Source: Thiobacillus sp. (GTDB lineage: Bacteria > Pseudomonadota > Gammaproteobacteria > Burkholderiales > Thiobacillaceae). Taken from it: a stretch of 64,000 nucleotides of DNA. The notes under the pieces are model-generated. The model worked only from the letters and a program-made list of their open reading frames with translations, was not told the DNA's origin and made no database searches. Positions within the stretch are counted from its first letter, which is position 1, and each line of letters starts with the position of its first letter. This document shows, piece by piece, positions 1 through 9,241 of the stretch. The translations under genes and the position numbers were made by a program. The stretch spans positions 1 through 64,000 of the forward strand of contig JADFDC010000005.1 of NCBI GenBank assembly GCA_018263115.1, read 5' to 3'.

Positions 1-1
1 C

Positions 2-103
2 GTGTTGACCGAACAGCAGACAGGCAGGGAAAAGCTTTTCATTCACCCCAAACTCGTGCAACTTTTAAAGCACGACAAAAACGAATTTGAACCGTATCGA
101 TAA
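2..103 (+). CDS. C-terminal end of a truncated CDS, function unknown
   Basis: Open frame from window edge (...LTEQQTGREKLFIHPKLVQLLKHDKNEFEPYR*) ending TAA at 101-103. Confidence 0.4.
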   Translation: MLTEQQTGREKLFIHPKLVQLLKHDKNEFEPYR

Positions 104-119
104 CTTGCCGCCGTCAATG

Positions 120-320
120 CAATAAAAAACAAGCCCCCTTGTTAAAGGGGGACGGGGGGATTTGTCACTGCGAGGAACGAAGTGACGCGGCAGTCCAGTC
201 AAGCAAGGCTTAGCCTCCAAACTGGATCGCCACGGCCTTCGGCCTCGCGATGACCAATGCTGTCATTGCGAGGAGCAACGCGACGAAGCAATCCAGTAAA
301 ATCCGGCCTGGCCTTGTCTT
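120..320. repeat. REP-like dispersed repeat cluster
   Basis: 'cccccttgttaaaggggg' palindrome plus 'gtcattgcgaggagcaacgcgacgaagcaatccagt' units that recur at 1722-1832, 9027-9182, 10205-10290 and 10903-10985. Confidence 0.75.
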
Positions 321-323
321 AAT

Positions 324-1721
324 ATGATTCCCGACCGCATCGCCTTCATCGACCTGGAAACCACCGGCGCCAACCCCGGGAGCGACCGCATCACCGAAAT
401 CGGCATTGTCGAAGTCGACGGCGAATCGGTCAGCCGCTGGAGCACGCTGGTCAACCCGCAGCGCAGCATCCCCGAATTCATCCAGCGCATGACCGGCATC
501 AGCAACGACATGGTGGCGGACGCCCCCAGCTTCGAGGCCGTGGCCGGCGAACTGAAAGCCCGCCTCAAGGGGCGGCTGTTCGTGGCCCACAACGCGCGCT
601 TCGACTACGGCTTCGTGCGCCAGGAATTTCGCAGAATGGGAATAGGCTTCCAGTCCGACGTACTGTGCACCGTGCGCCTGTCACGCGCGCTCTTCCCCGA
701 GCACCCCCGCCACAACCTGGACAGCCTGATCGCGCGCCACAATCTGAGGGCCAACGACCGCCACCGCGCGCTGGCCGATGCCGACCTGATCTGGCAGTTT
801 TGGCAGACCCTGCGCCGCGACCTGGACGACGCGCGCATGCTCGATGCCGTCCAGCTGCAACTTAAACGCCCCAGCCTGCCGCCCCAGCTGCCGCAAGACG
901 CCCTCGACGACCTGCCCGAGTCGCCCGGCGTGTACCTCTTTTATGGCGAAAACGACGCCCTGCTCTACGTGGGCAAAAGCGTCAACCTGCGCAGCCGCGT
1001 GCTGTCGTACTTCTCCGCCAGCAAGAGCGAAAACCGCGAACTGCGCATCACCCACGACATCCGCCGCATCGACTGGATCGAAACCGCCGGCGAGCTGGGC
1101 GCCCTGCTGCTGGAATCGCGCCTGGTCAAGCAACGCCAGCCCGTGCACAACCGCCGCCTGCGCCAAAACCACGAACTGTGTTCCTGGCAACTGGTGGAAC
1201 ACGCCCCCGGCGACTACCGCCCGCGCCTGGTCATGGGCGACGACGTAGACCCCGGCAAGCCCCAGGAACTCTACGGCCTCTTCGCCAGCAAGCGCGAAGC
1301 CGCCAACACCCTGCGCAGCCTGGCCGAGGCCTACGAACTGTGCCCCGCCGTGCTCGGCCTGGAAAAGACCGCCCGCTCAGGCCAAGCCTGCTTCGCCCGC
1401 CAGCTCAAGCAGTGCAAGGGCGCCTGCTGCGGCAAGGAAGCCATCGGCGCCCACAGCGCGCGCCTGATGACCGCGCTGTCCAAGCTGCGCATCAAGCCCT
1501 GGCCCTACAAAGGCCCCATCGGCATCGTCGAAAGGAACGAATTCCTCGACCGCGAAGACATCCACCTCGTTAACGCCTGGCGCTACCTGGGCACCGCCCA
1601 AAGCCAGGCCGACCTCGACCTGCTGCTGCAATCAACAGAGCGCGCACCCTTCGACCTAGATACCTACAAACTGCTGAAGGCGCAGATGGGGAAGCGGGGG
1701 AAGGACATTCGCAAGCTGTAG
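324..1721 (+). CDS. DnaQ-like 3'-5' exonuclease fused to GIY-YIG (UvrC N-terminal/Cho-like) nuclease
   Basis: N-term FIDLETTGANPGSDRITEIGIV (DEDD exonuclease motif), HNARFDYGF; middle SPGVYLFYGENDALLYVGKSVNLRSRVLSYF (GIY-YIG). Confidence 0.9.
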   Translation: MIPDRIAFIDLETTGANPGSDRITEIGIVEVDGESVSRWSTLVNPQRSIPEFIQRMTGISNDMVADAPSFEAVAGELKARLKGRLFVAHNARFDYGFVRQEFRRMGIGFQSDVLCTVRLSRALFPEHPRHNLDSLIARHNLRANDRHRALADADLIWQFWQTLRRDLDDARMLDAVQLQLKRPSLPPQLPQDALDDLPESPGVYLFYGENDALLYVGKSVNLRSRVLSYFSASKSENRELRITHDIRRIDWIETAGELGALLLESRLVKQRQPVHNRRLRQNHELCSWQLVEHAPGDYRPRLVMGDDVDPGKPQELYGLFASKREAANTLRSLAEAYELCPAVLGLEKTARSGQACFARQLKQCKGACCGKEAIGAHSARLMTALSKLRIKPWPYKGPIGIVERNEFLDREDIHLVNAWRYLGTAQSQADLDLLLQSTERAPFDLDTYKLLKAQMGKRGKDIRKL

Positions 1722-1832
1722 CGTCATTGCGAGCGAAGCGAAGCAATCCAGTCAAACTTGGCCTAGCCCACCCACCCTGTCATCGCGAGGCCCAAAGGGC
1801 CGTGGCGATCCAGTCAAAACCGGCCCAGCCTT
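1722..1832. repeat. REP-like dispersed repeats
   Basis: 'gtcattgcgagcgaagcgaagcaatccagtcaaa' and 'gtcatcgcgaggcccaaagggccgtggcgatccagtcaaaa'. Confidence 0.7.
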
Positions 1833-2002
1833 CCCTATAACCAAAGCCATATAGGCCCCCTGTCTTGATTGTGCGAAGATTCGGCTGATTACAAGCAAGG
1901 GAGACGTTTTGGTTCCACAGCCGGAACTGCGCGATGGAGAATCTCAACTGCCTGCAGGGGAGGCTAACTGGCATGTCATCCAACAAGAATGAAAATTTCT
2001 GA

Positions 2003-4861
2003 ATGACCACACGCTCTGACAAGCTGCGCCATTTCGTGGACTGGTGCACCGTGCACATTAAAGGCGACGAAAAAGGCGAAGCGCAGATATTTCTCGATCA
2101 ATTCTTCCGCGCCTTCGGCCACGTCGGCGTAAAGGAAGCCGGCGCCGCGTTCGAGGAGCGCATCAAGAAGGAAGGCAAAGGCACCAGCTTCGCCGACTTG
2201 GTCTGGAAGCCGCTGGTGCTGGTGGAAATGAAAAAGCGTGGCGAAGACCTTACCAAACATTACCGCCAGGCCTTCGACTACTGGGTGCGGCTGGTACCTG
2301 GGCGGCCGCGCTGGGTTGTGCTATGCAATTTCGATGAATTTTGGGTATACGACTTCGAAACCCAGATGGACAGCCCGGTCGATCAGGTCAGGCTCGCCGA
2401 ATTACCTGAGCGCTACGGTCCGCTCGCCTTCATGTTCCCCGAAGGCGACGAGCCCGTGTTCGGCAATCATCAGGAACAGGTCACTCGTGCAGCAGCCGAC
2501 CAGTTGGTGGCGCTGTTCCGTTCGCTGGTCGGCCGCGGGGTCGAGCGTGACCTGGCGCAGCGTTTTACCTTGCAGTCCTTGATGGCGCTGTTCGCCGAAG
2601 ACATCGGCCTGCTGGAAAAATACTTCTTCGCCCGCCTGCTCGAAGATTGCGCCACCCCCACGCAGGCTTACGACCACATCGGCCAGCTGTTCGTCGAAAT
2701 GAACACGCCGGGCGTCACCGCCGGCGGCCGTTTCAAGGGCGTGCCGTATTTCAATGGCGGCCTGTTCGCCCAACCGGCGCGCATCGAATTGATGGCTGAC
2801 GAAATTCAACTGCTGCGCGACGCAGCCCGCTTCGACTGGTCGAAAGTACGGCCGGAAATCTTCGGAGCTATTTTCGAGCACAGCATGGATGCCGAAGCCC
2901 GCCATGCCTACGGCGCGCACTACACCAGCCCGGTAGACATCATGAAGATCGTGGGCCCCACCATCGTCGAGCCGTGGCGCACGCAGATTGAAAAAGCCAA
3001 ATCACTCGGCGCGCTGAAGAAGCTGCTCGCTCGCATCGAGAATTTCCACGTGCTCGATCCCGCCTGCGGCTCCGGCAACTTCCTGTACATCGCCTATCGC
3101 GAACTCAAGCGGCTGGAAGCGCGCATCTACGAGCGCATGGGCGAATACGCCAGCATCAAATCCGAGCAGCGCCCGTTCGGCTTTGTTACCGCGCGCAATT
3201 TCCACGGCCTCGACATCAATCCCTTCGCGGTCGAACTCGCCAAAGTCACCATGATGCTGGCGCACAAACTTGCCATCGACGAACTGCACATCAAAGAAGC
3301 CGCCCTGCCGCTCGACAACCTCGATGCCAATTTCAGGGTGGGTGACGCGCTCATCTTAGAAGACGGTAGCCGCACACCCTGGCCGGCATCCGATGTCGTG
3401 GTCGGCAATCCGCCTTTTCTCGGCACCAAACTGCTCAAGCCCACTTTTGGTACCGATTACGTCAAGCGACTGCGCAAAGCCTATCCCGAAGTTCCGGGCA
3501 TGGCGGATTTCTGCGTCTACTGGTTCCACCGCGCCGAGGCTCACCTGCCCGCCTGCACCACGCAAGACCCGCTGGCCGGCCGAGGTGGCCTGGTCGGCAC
3601 GCAGAACATCCGCAACAACGCCAGCCGCGTCGGCGGGCTCGACGCCATCTGCGCCAGCGGCACGGTGATCGAGGCGGTGGACAACCAGCCGTGGTCGGGT
3701 GAAGCCAACGTCCACGTCTCAATCGCCAACTGGGTGAAAACGCAGGACGATGCGCTGCTGCCGAAGCTGCGGCGGCTATGGTTCAAGATCGAGTCTGCCC
3801 CAGGCAAGGCGAAACGCGCGCGGGGCAGCGGCCAGGCCAGCAAGGACTATGAGCTGGATATGCGCGAGGTGGCACATATCAATGCGTCGCTGTCGGACAG
3901 AGTGGATGTGGGAAGCGCAGAAAAATTGGCATGCAACAATGCCGTCGTTGTTTCCCAAGGCATTACACCCGGTCACTCTGGGTTCCTTATTTCAACGGAA
4001 GAGCGTAATCGTCTAGCCACAAAAGACGAAGGGGAAATACTTCATCCCTATCTTGTGGGTGACGATTTACTTAGCAGCCGCCCCATCACACGACATATCA
4101 TCGACTTTGGATCGATGGACATGCTCGAAGCAAAACGATTTGACACGGCCTTCAGGTATCTTGAAACGCATGTTTTATCCGACATCACGACTAAATCCGA
4201 GCATTCGGAACGCTCCTCCTCCATCGATTACTGGTGGCGCCACTGGCGCGGTCGCTCGGAGCTAATCGCCGCCCTTGGTGAAATCCCTCGCTACCTTGCC
4301 TGCTCTCGCGTCACCAAACGCCCAATCTTCGTCTTCGTCGATGCCGCCATTCGCCCCGGTGATGCCTTGCAGGTGTTTGCGCTGGCAGACGATTACAGCT
4401 TCGGCATCTTGCAATCGGCCACACACGCACAGTGGTTTATTGCCAATTGTTCAAAACTGACCGAACGATTGCGCTACACGACAGAATCAGTTTTCGACAC
4501 CTTCCCCTGGCCACAATCCGCCAGCGTCGCGCAGATCGACGCCGTCGCCGAGGCGGGCCGCCGTCTGCGCGCCCTGCGCGACCAGTCGCTGCAATCCATG
4601 AACGGCGGCCTGCGCGCGCTCTATCGCACGCTCGACCTGCCGGGCAAGAACCCCCTGCGCGACGCCCATGCCGCGCTCGACGACGCCGTGCTCAAGGCCT
4701 ACAGCTTCAGCCCCAAGCTCGACCTGCTGGAGCAACTGCTTGATTTGAATCAGCATGTGGCTGCTGACGAGGCAGCTGGCAAACCAGTCGTTGGGCCGGG
4801 ATTGCCAGCGCATTATCCCAAGCCAGCTGACCTAGTCTCGAATGACGCCGTTGGCGTATAG
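2003..4861 (+). CDS. MmeI-like class I SAM-dependent DNA methyltransferase / type IIG restriction-modification enzyme
   Basis: DPACGSGNFLYIAYRELKRLE (motif I), VVGNPPFLG (motif IV), MmeI-like architecture, 952 aa. Confidence 0.88.
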   Translation: MTTRSDKLRHFVDWCTVHIKGDEKGEAQIFLDQFFRAFGHVGVKEAGAAFEERIKKEGKGTSFADLVWKPLVLVEMKKRGEDLTKHYRQAFDYWVRLVPGRPRWVVLCNFDEFWVYDFETQMDSPVDQVRLAELPERYGPLAFMFPEGDEPVFGNHQEQVTRAAADQLVALFRSLVGRGVERDLAQRFTLQSLMALFAEDIGLLEKYFFARLLEDCATPTQAYDHIGQLFVEMNTPGVTAGGRFKGVPYFNGGLFAQPARIELMADEIQLLRDAARFDWSKVRPEIFGAIFEHSMDAEARHAYGAHYTSPVDIMKIVGPTIVEPWRTQIEKAKSLGALKKLLARIENFHVLDPACGSGNFLYIAYRELKRLEARIYERMGEYASIKSEQRPFGFVTARNFHGLDINPFAVELAKVTMMLAHKLAIDELHIKEAALPLDNLDANFRVGDALILEDGSRTPWPASDVVVGNPPFLGTKLLKPTFGTDYVKRLRKAYPEVPGMADFCVYWFHRAEAHLPACTTQDPLAGRGGLVGTQNIRNNASRVGGLDAICASGTVIEAVDNQPWSGEANVHVSIANWVKTQDDALLPKLRRLWFKIESAPGKAKRARGSGQASKDYELDMREVAHINASLSDRVDVGSAEKLACNNAVVVSQGITPGHSGFLISTEERNRLATKDEGEILHPYLVGDDLLSSRPITRHIIDFGSMDMLEAKRFDTAFRYLETHVLSDITTKSEHSERSSSIDYWWRHWRGRSELIAALGEIPRYLACSRVTKRPIFVFVDAAIRPGDALQVFALADDYSFGILQSATHAQWFIANCSKLTERLRYTTESVFDTFPWPQSASVAQIDAVAEAGRRLRALRDQSLQSMNGGLRALYRTLDLPGKNPLRDAHAALDDAVLKAYSFSPKLDLLEQLLDLNQHVAADEAAGKPVVGPGLPAHYPKPADLVSNDAVGV

Positions 4862-4908
4862 CGTGGCGGGATTCTGACGAGTGGCTTTTAGCGATGTGAG
4901 GAAAATTC

Positions 4909-6177
4909 ATGAGCGATTCTGAGACAGTGCAGCCTTATATGTCAGTTGATTTTGGCGAGTATGGGGGGCGCCATGAATGGATAACCCATGAGGAGGCGAT
5001 GGGCTGGATTTCCCAGCTTCAGAATCAATGGAGCTGGATTAGTCAGCCCGGATTTAACCCGGCCTCGCAGGCATGGCAATCCATTGCCAACACGTTGGCT
5101 AACGTGGCTAATACACTTCAGCAAGCGGAAAATTATCGCAAGCAAGGGCAAATTGATAACGCCAATAATCATGTTGCGTCAGCCCGCACAACGCTTGAGC
5201 GTTTTATCAGTGGCTATCCCTGGTTGCTATCCAATAGTGCCCAGCGCCGCTTTGTTGAAGAATTTAGAGATTCCGGAAAACCAGTAGAAGCGGCCATGAT
5301 CGTTTGCAAATGGTTGGGGCTGGATTTTTCCGGTGCACCAATACAATTTGTAGTCAGTGGTTTGCTGCAATGGGAGTTATACGAGCGTGGTATCAAGGAT
5401 CGCATGAAGACCGAGAATGCCGCTCTCAAGCGGCTGGTCGGCGACATGCAGACAACACTGACCCATTACCAAGAATCCGAGCGTGCACAAACCGCTCGCT
5501 TCGACGACCTACATGGTCAGATTTCTGAACAGTCCACGCAACAACAAGGGACTTTTGATACTGATCAGGAGGCGAGGGCTGGCGCGTGGCAAAAGCAACT
5601 CAACGACGCGCAGGCTGAACTGGATCGGCTCAAGGAAACCTACGACAAACACATGGCCCTTGCAGCCCCAGTTGAATACTGGAATGCAAAACGCAGGAAG
5701 CACCAGTTCTGGTCGGGGATTTCCTTTTGTGCCATCGTTGCGGGCATGGGCTCTGCGGCCTATTTCCTGCATACCGAGCTGCAATCGGTCGGGAAAGCAG
5801 TGATGGCCAGCAAAGCAGCAGCGATGGCATCCGCTGCCAAGGCGCAGACGGTGGGCTCAACAACCATTCAGGCTTTGACAGATTCCGCCACCACTTGGCA
5901 TCTAGGCTCTTTTATTCTGCTGGCAACCCTGAGCTTCTGGTTCATCCGCTTGTTGGTGCGCATTTTCCTAAGCAATCTCCATTTGGAAAACGATGCAGCC
6001 GAACGGGTCACGATGGCTAAGACGTATTTGGCGCTGATCCGTGACGGAAGCTTGCCAAAAGGCGACAACATCAGCACTGTCCTTGCTGCGCTGTTCCGAC
6101 CAACAGGTGACGGTATTGTGAAAGATGAAGGTGTACCACCTTCGACATTGGAATGGTTCACGAAACTAGGAAGGTAG
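4909..6177 (+). CDS. Hypothetical membrane protein with coiled-coil middle and two predicted TM segments
   Basis: Long ORF with good context; Gln/Glu-rich coiled coil followed by hydrophobic stretches FWSGISFCAIVAGMGSAAYFL and SFILLATLSFWFIRLLVRIFL. Confidence 0.75.
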   Translation: MSDSETVQPYMSVDFGEYGGRHEWITHEEAMGWISQLQNQWSWISQPGFNPASQAWQSIANTLANVANTLQQAENYRKQGQIDNANNHVASARTTLERFISGYPWLLSNSAQRRFVEEFRDSGKPVEAAMIVCKWLGLDFSGAPIQFVVSGLLQWELYERGIKDRMKTENAALKRLVGDMQTTLTHYQESERAQTARFDDLHGQISEQSTQQQGTFDTDQEARAGAWQKQLNDAQAELDRLKETYDKHMALAAPVEYWNAKRRKHQFWSGISFCAIVAGMGSAAYFLHTELQSVGKAVMASKAAAMASAAKAQTVGSTTIQALTDSATTWHLGSFILLATLSFWFIRLLVRIFLSNLHLENDAAERVTMAKTYLALIRDGSLPKGDNISTVLAALFRPTGDGIVKDEGVPPSTLEWFTKLGR

Positions 6178-6181
6178 GCGA

Positions 6182-7003
6182 ATGGGACGAAATAAACAAA
6201 GCCCCATAGAAGATTTGATCGAGATAACCAGCAAGCTACCTTGGTGGGTCGGCGTGGTGCTCGCATTGGTCGCATATGTTGGGTTGCACAGCGTGTCCGT
6301 TAGCGAAGCGACGGCCGTTGCTCAGCCAGGAAAAATGGGTGAACTTGTCAAGCAGACGCTTTTCCAGACGCTGGCTACAGTTGGCCAGTATCTTTTGCCA
6401 TTTGCTTTCCTGGTTGGCGCGGTGACGTCTGCCTATGGTCGTGGCAAGCGAAATAAATTACATGAGCAGGTTGCCAATAATCCAGAGCGGGCCGTGCTCA
6501 ATGGTATGAGTTGGAAAGAGTTTGAAACACTGGTTGGCGAGGCCTTCCGTCGCAAAGGCTATTCTGTTTTAGAAGTCGGTGGGGGCGGCGCTGATGGTGG
6601 GGTGGATCTGGTTCTGCTGAAAGGAAAAGAATCGTTCCTCGTCCAGTGCAAGCAGTGGAAAGCTTACAAGGTGGGCGTGGATGTTGTGCGGGAGTTATAT
6701 GGCGTGATGGCGGCAAAAGGTGCAACAGGCGGATTTGTTGTGACTTCTGGCACTTACACCGATGATGCCAAGGCTTTTGCTTCCGGCCAGAACGTTACTT
6801 TGATTGATGGCAAGGAGTTGCATGCGCTGATACGTGGGGTGGGCGTTCCGGCTGCTTCCTCTGGCCAGGCAGCCAACACCCCTGCTTGCCCGGTCTGCCA
6901 AAGCACAATGGTCAAGCGAACGGCAAAGCGTGGCGCCAATGCGGGAAATGAATTCTGGGGATGTTCTCGCTATCCAGACTGTAAGGGTACGCGGCCTACA
7001 TGA
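6182..7003 (+). CDS. Membrane-anchored Mrr-like restriction endonuclease with C-terminal topoisomerase-type zinc finger
   Basis: GMSWKEFETLVGEAFRRKGYSVLEVGGGGADGGVDLVLLKGKESFLVQCKQWK (Mrr_cat), CPVCQSTMVKRTAKRGANAGNEFWGCSRYPDCKG zinc finger, N-terminal TMs. Confidence 0.88.
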   Translation: MGRNKQSPIEDLIEITSKLPWWVGVVLALVAYVGLHSVSVSEATAVAQPGKMGELVKQTLFQTLATVGQYLLPFAFLVGAVTSAYGRGKRNKLHEQVANNPERAVLNGMSWKEFETLVGEAFRRKGYSVLEVGGGGADGGVDLVLLKGKESFLVQCKQWKAYKVGVDVVRELYGVMAAKGATGGFVVTSGTYTDDAKAFASGQNVTLIDGKELHALIRGVGVPAASSGQAANTPACPVCQSTMVKRTAKRGANAGNEFWGCSRYPDCKGTRPT

Positions 7004-7076
7004 CCGTGCATTAAGGCAAAAATTATTATGCCGACTGTGATTGATTGATCTGGTCTGTACAGCTACCATTCAGGCT

Positions 7077-7562
7077 ATGAAAAGTACTGCAAATCTGTAT
7101 ACCTTTGGTTATGAAGGAATGTCTCTTGAAGCCTTCACCGACCGCCTCAAGGAAGCCGGCGTCAAGACGGTCATCGATGTCCGTGAGCTGCCTTTGTCCC
7201 GTAAGAAAGGGTTTTCCAAACGGAGCTTTGCCGAAGCCTTGCACAACGCAGGCTTGGCCTACGCACATATGCCGGCGTTGGGGTGCCCCAAACCGATTCG
7301 TGATCGTTACAAGAACGATGCGGATTGGAGCGCGTATGTACGGCAATTCAACATCTACCTGGCAGGCCAGGATGCGGCTGTGCTGGAATTGGCCAAGATC
7401 GCGAAATCGACGCCGGCTTGTCTGGTGTGTTACGAGGCGGATTTCAACTTCTGCCATCGCAGCCTGGTGGCGCGCGCGGTTGCCCAGGCGGGCGGCCCTC
7501 GCGTCGTGCACCTTACGGCTAAAACAGCGATTCCTGAAGTTCCGGCTCGGGCCGCTGCCTAG
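7077..7562 (+). CDS. DUF488 domain-containing protein
   Basis: YTFGYEGMSLEAFTDRLKEAGVKTVIDVRELPLSRKKGFSK... CLVCYEADFNFCHRSLVARAV; typical DUF488. Confidence 0.88.
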   Translation: MKSTANLYTFGYEGMSLEAFTDRLKEAGVKTVIDVRELPLSRKKGFSKRSFAEALHNAGLAYAHMPALGCPKPIRDRYKNDADWSAYVRQFNIYLAGQDAAVLELAKIAKSTPACLVCYEADFNFCHRSLVARAVAQAGGPRVVHLTAKTAIPEVPARAAA

Positions 7563-8346
7563 GCGGGTAGATCAGGCTTACGATCAGCCACTGCTCGGGG
7601 AAGCGGTGGATGGTACCCATCAGGAACATCAAGTCCTTTGAGGGCAACTCTTCTTCCAGTTTCGCCCTGAAAGGCTTTTCCCAGCCCTGGCCATGTTTGC
7701 GGTGCGTATTCCAGTACAGCGCGCCAGTCTCCCAATCGACGATCTTGTGCTTGTGCTCAATTGCGCCATTGGGGGTATCGCATTCGTATCGGTAGTAGAA
7801 GTCATAGGGGAGCTTGCGCAACTGGGCGATGCTTTTCTTTTCGGATTCGGCAAACAGGTCACCCTGGAGCTGCATTTTGAGTAGCTTGTCTTTTTCCTCT
7901 TCAGTCCATTCTGGCGTGGCAACAGGATTGATCTCCAATGCGACGATTCGTTTTGGTCGCAAGAGTGCCAGCGTTGTATCGTGCGCCCGTCTGGCCGTTT
8001 CAAGTTCCTCGAATGAATCGAATACGGGCAGTTTGTCGAGCCATGCGCGGCGTTCTTGCCAGTGATTTGTTGTGGGGAGCGTTTCGTTGTCGCAATGAAT
8101 CGTGTCGACGAATATCCTGTGGCTTTCAGGCCGATGGTCATCGCCAGCCTTTGCAAGTCGTGCCGAAATCCATTGCCATTTTTTGAACTGTTTGTCGTCT
8201 TCGATCAGCCGGAATGGCACGGGGTAGAGGCGAACAAGCTTTCCACTCTCGTCCATGCCAGCGACACATGAGGTTTCGGAATACTTTGCGCTGGGCGATG
8301 GGTAGGTTTTGCAGAGAATCAGAATGCGACGTACCTGGGATGTCAC
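7519..8346 (-). CDS. Hypothetical protein, GTG start preceded by AGGAGG
   Basis: 276-aa frame VTSQVRRILILCKTYPSPSAKYSETSCVAGMDESGKLVRLYPVPFRLI...; strong Shine-Dalgarno (aaaggaggcgcatGTG). Confidence 0.75.
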   Translation of the reverse strand: MTSQVRRILILCKTYPSPSAKYSETSCVAGMDESGKLVRLYPVPFRLIEDDKQFKKWQWISARLAKAGDDHRPESHRIFVDTIHCDNETLPTTNHWQERRAWLDKLPVFDSFEELETARRAHDTTLALLRPKRIVALEINPVATPEWTEEEKDKLLKMQLQGDLFAESEKKSIAQLRKLPYDFYYRYECDTPNGAIEHKHKIVDWETGALYWNTHRKHGQGWEKPFRAKLEEELPSKDLMFLMGTIHRFPEQWLIVSLIYPPRQRPEPELQESLF

Positions 8347-8456
8347 ATGCGCCTCCTTTGGCAGAAACCACGTGGAAGAGGTGTGCAGAGCGACTGCTTT
8401 GCCGTCCCGATCATTTTCTGGCTGCACTTTTTTGTTTAATGTAACATAATTCAAGA

Positions 8457-9026
8457 ATGGCACGCACCCCCAAACCCACCCCATCCAAACCCACCCACGG
8501 CGGGCCCCGCCCCGGCGCCGGGCGCCCCAAGGGCGAGCCCAGCAAGGTAATCCGCCTGCCGGCGCGTCTGCTGCCGGCGGTGCAGGCGCTGGCCGAGCTA
8601 CCGGCCGGCGCCCTGCTGCCTTCGCCCATGCCGGCGCCGCTTGCGCTGCCGCTGTTCGGCCACAAGGTGCGAGCGGGCTTTCCTTCGCCGGCGGACGACT
8701 ACGTGGAGGCCTGGCTGGACTTGAACGAGCACCTGATCGAGCACAAGGAGGCCACGTTCTTCGTGCAGGCGGCGGGCGACTCGATGATCAATGCCGGCAT
8801 CCAGGAGGGCACGCTCTTGGTGGTGGACCGCGCACTGGAGCCGCGGCACAACGACATTGTGATTGCGGTGGTGGATGGCGAACTGACTGTAAAAAGATTG
8901 GAGAAGCGCCGCGGCAAGGTGCGGCTGATTGCCGAGAACCCGGCTTATGCGCCCATCGAGTTCAGGGAGGGGCAGGAGCTGGTGGTGTGGGGGGTGGTGA
9001 GGAGTGTTATCAGGAAGTTGAAATAA
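8457..9026 (+). CDS. UmuD/LexA-like S24 peptidase
   Basis: AGFPSPADDYVEAWLDLNEHLI cleavage region, QAAGDSMINAGI (catalytic Ser), VDGELTVKRLEKR (catalytic Lys). Confidence 0.9.
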   Translation: MARTPKPTPSKPTHGGPRPGAGRPKGEPSKVIRLPARLLPAVQALAELPAGALLPSPMPAPLALPLFGHKVRAGFPSPADDYVEAWLDLNEHLIEHKEATFFVQAAGDSMINAGIQEGTLLVVDRALEPRHNDIVIAVVDGELTVKRLEKRRGKVRLIAENPAYAPIEFREGQELVVWGVVRSVIRKLK

Positions 9027-9182
9027 GGCTGGGCCTGGTTTGACTGGATTGCCACGTCGGCTTTGCCTCCTCGCAATGACGACGCTAGGGCTGTGGTTGG
9101 TTTGACTGGATTGCCACGCGGAGTTTATGCCCTCCGGGTGCTCGCAATGACAAATCCCCCCCAACCTCCTTTATCAAGGGGG
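9027..9182. repeat. REP-like dispersed repeats
   Basis: 'ggtttgactggattgccacg...ctcgcaatgac' twice, then 'aaatccccccaacctcctttatcaaggggg'. Confidence 0.75.
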
Positions 9183-9241
9183 CCAAGTGATAAAGCCGTG
9201 GACTCAAGTTGCACGGGACAATGAAAGGCAAAGGTGACCAA

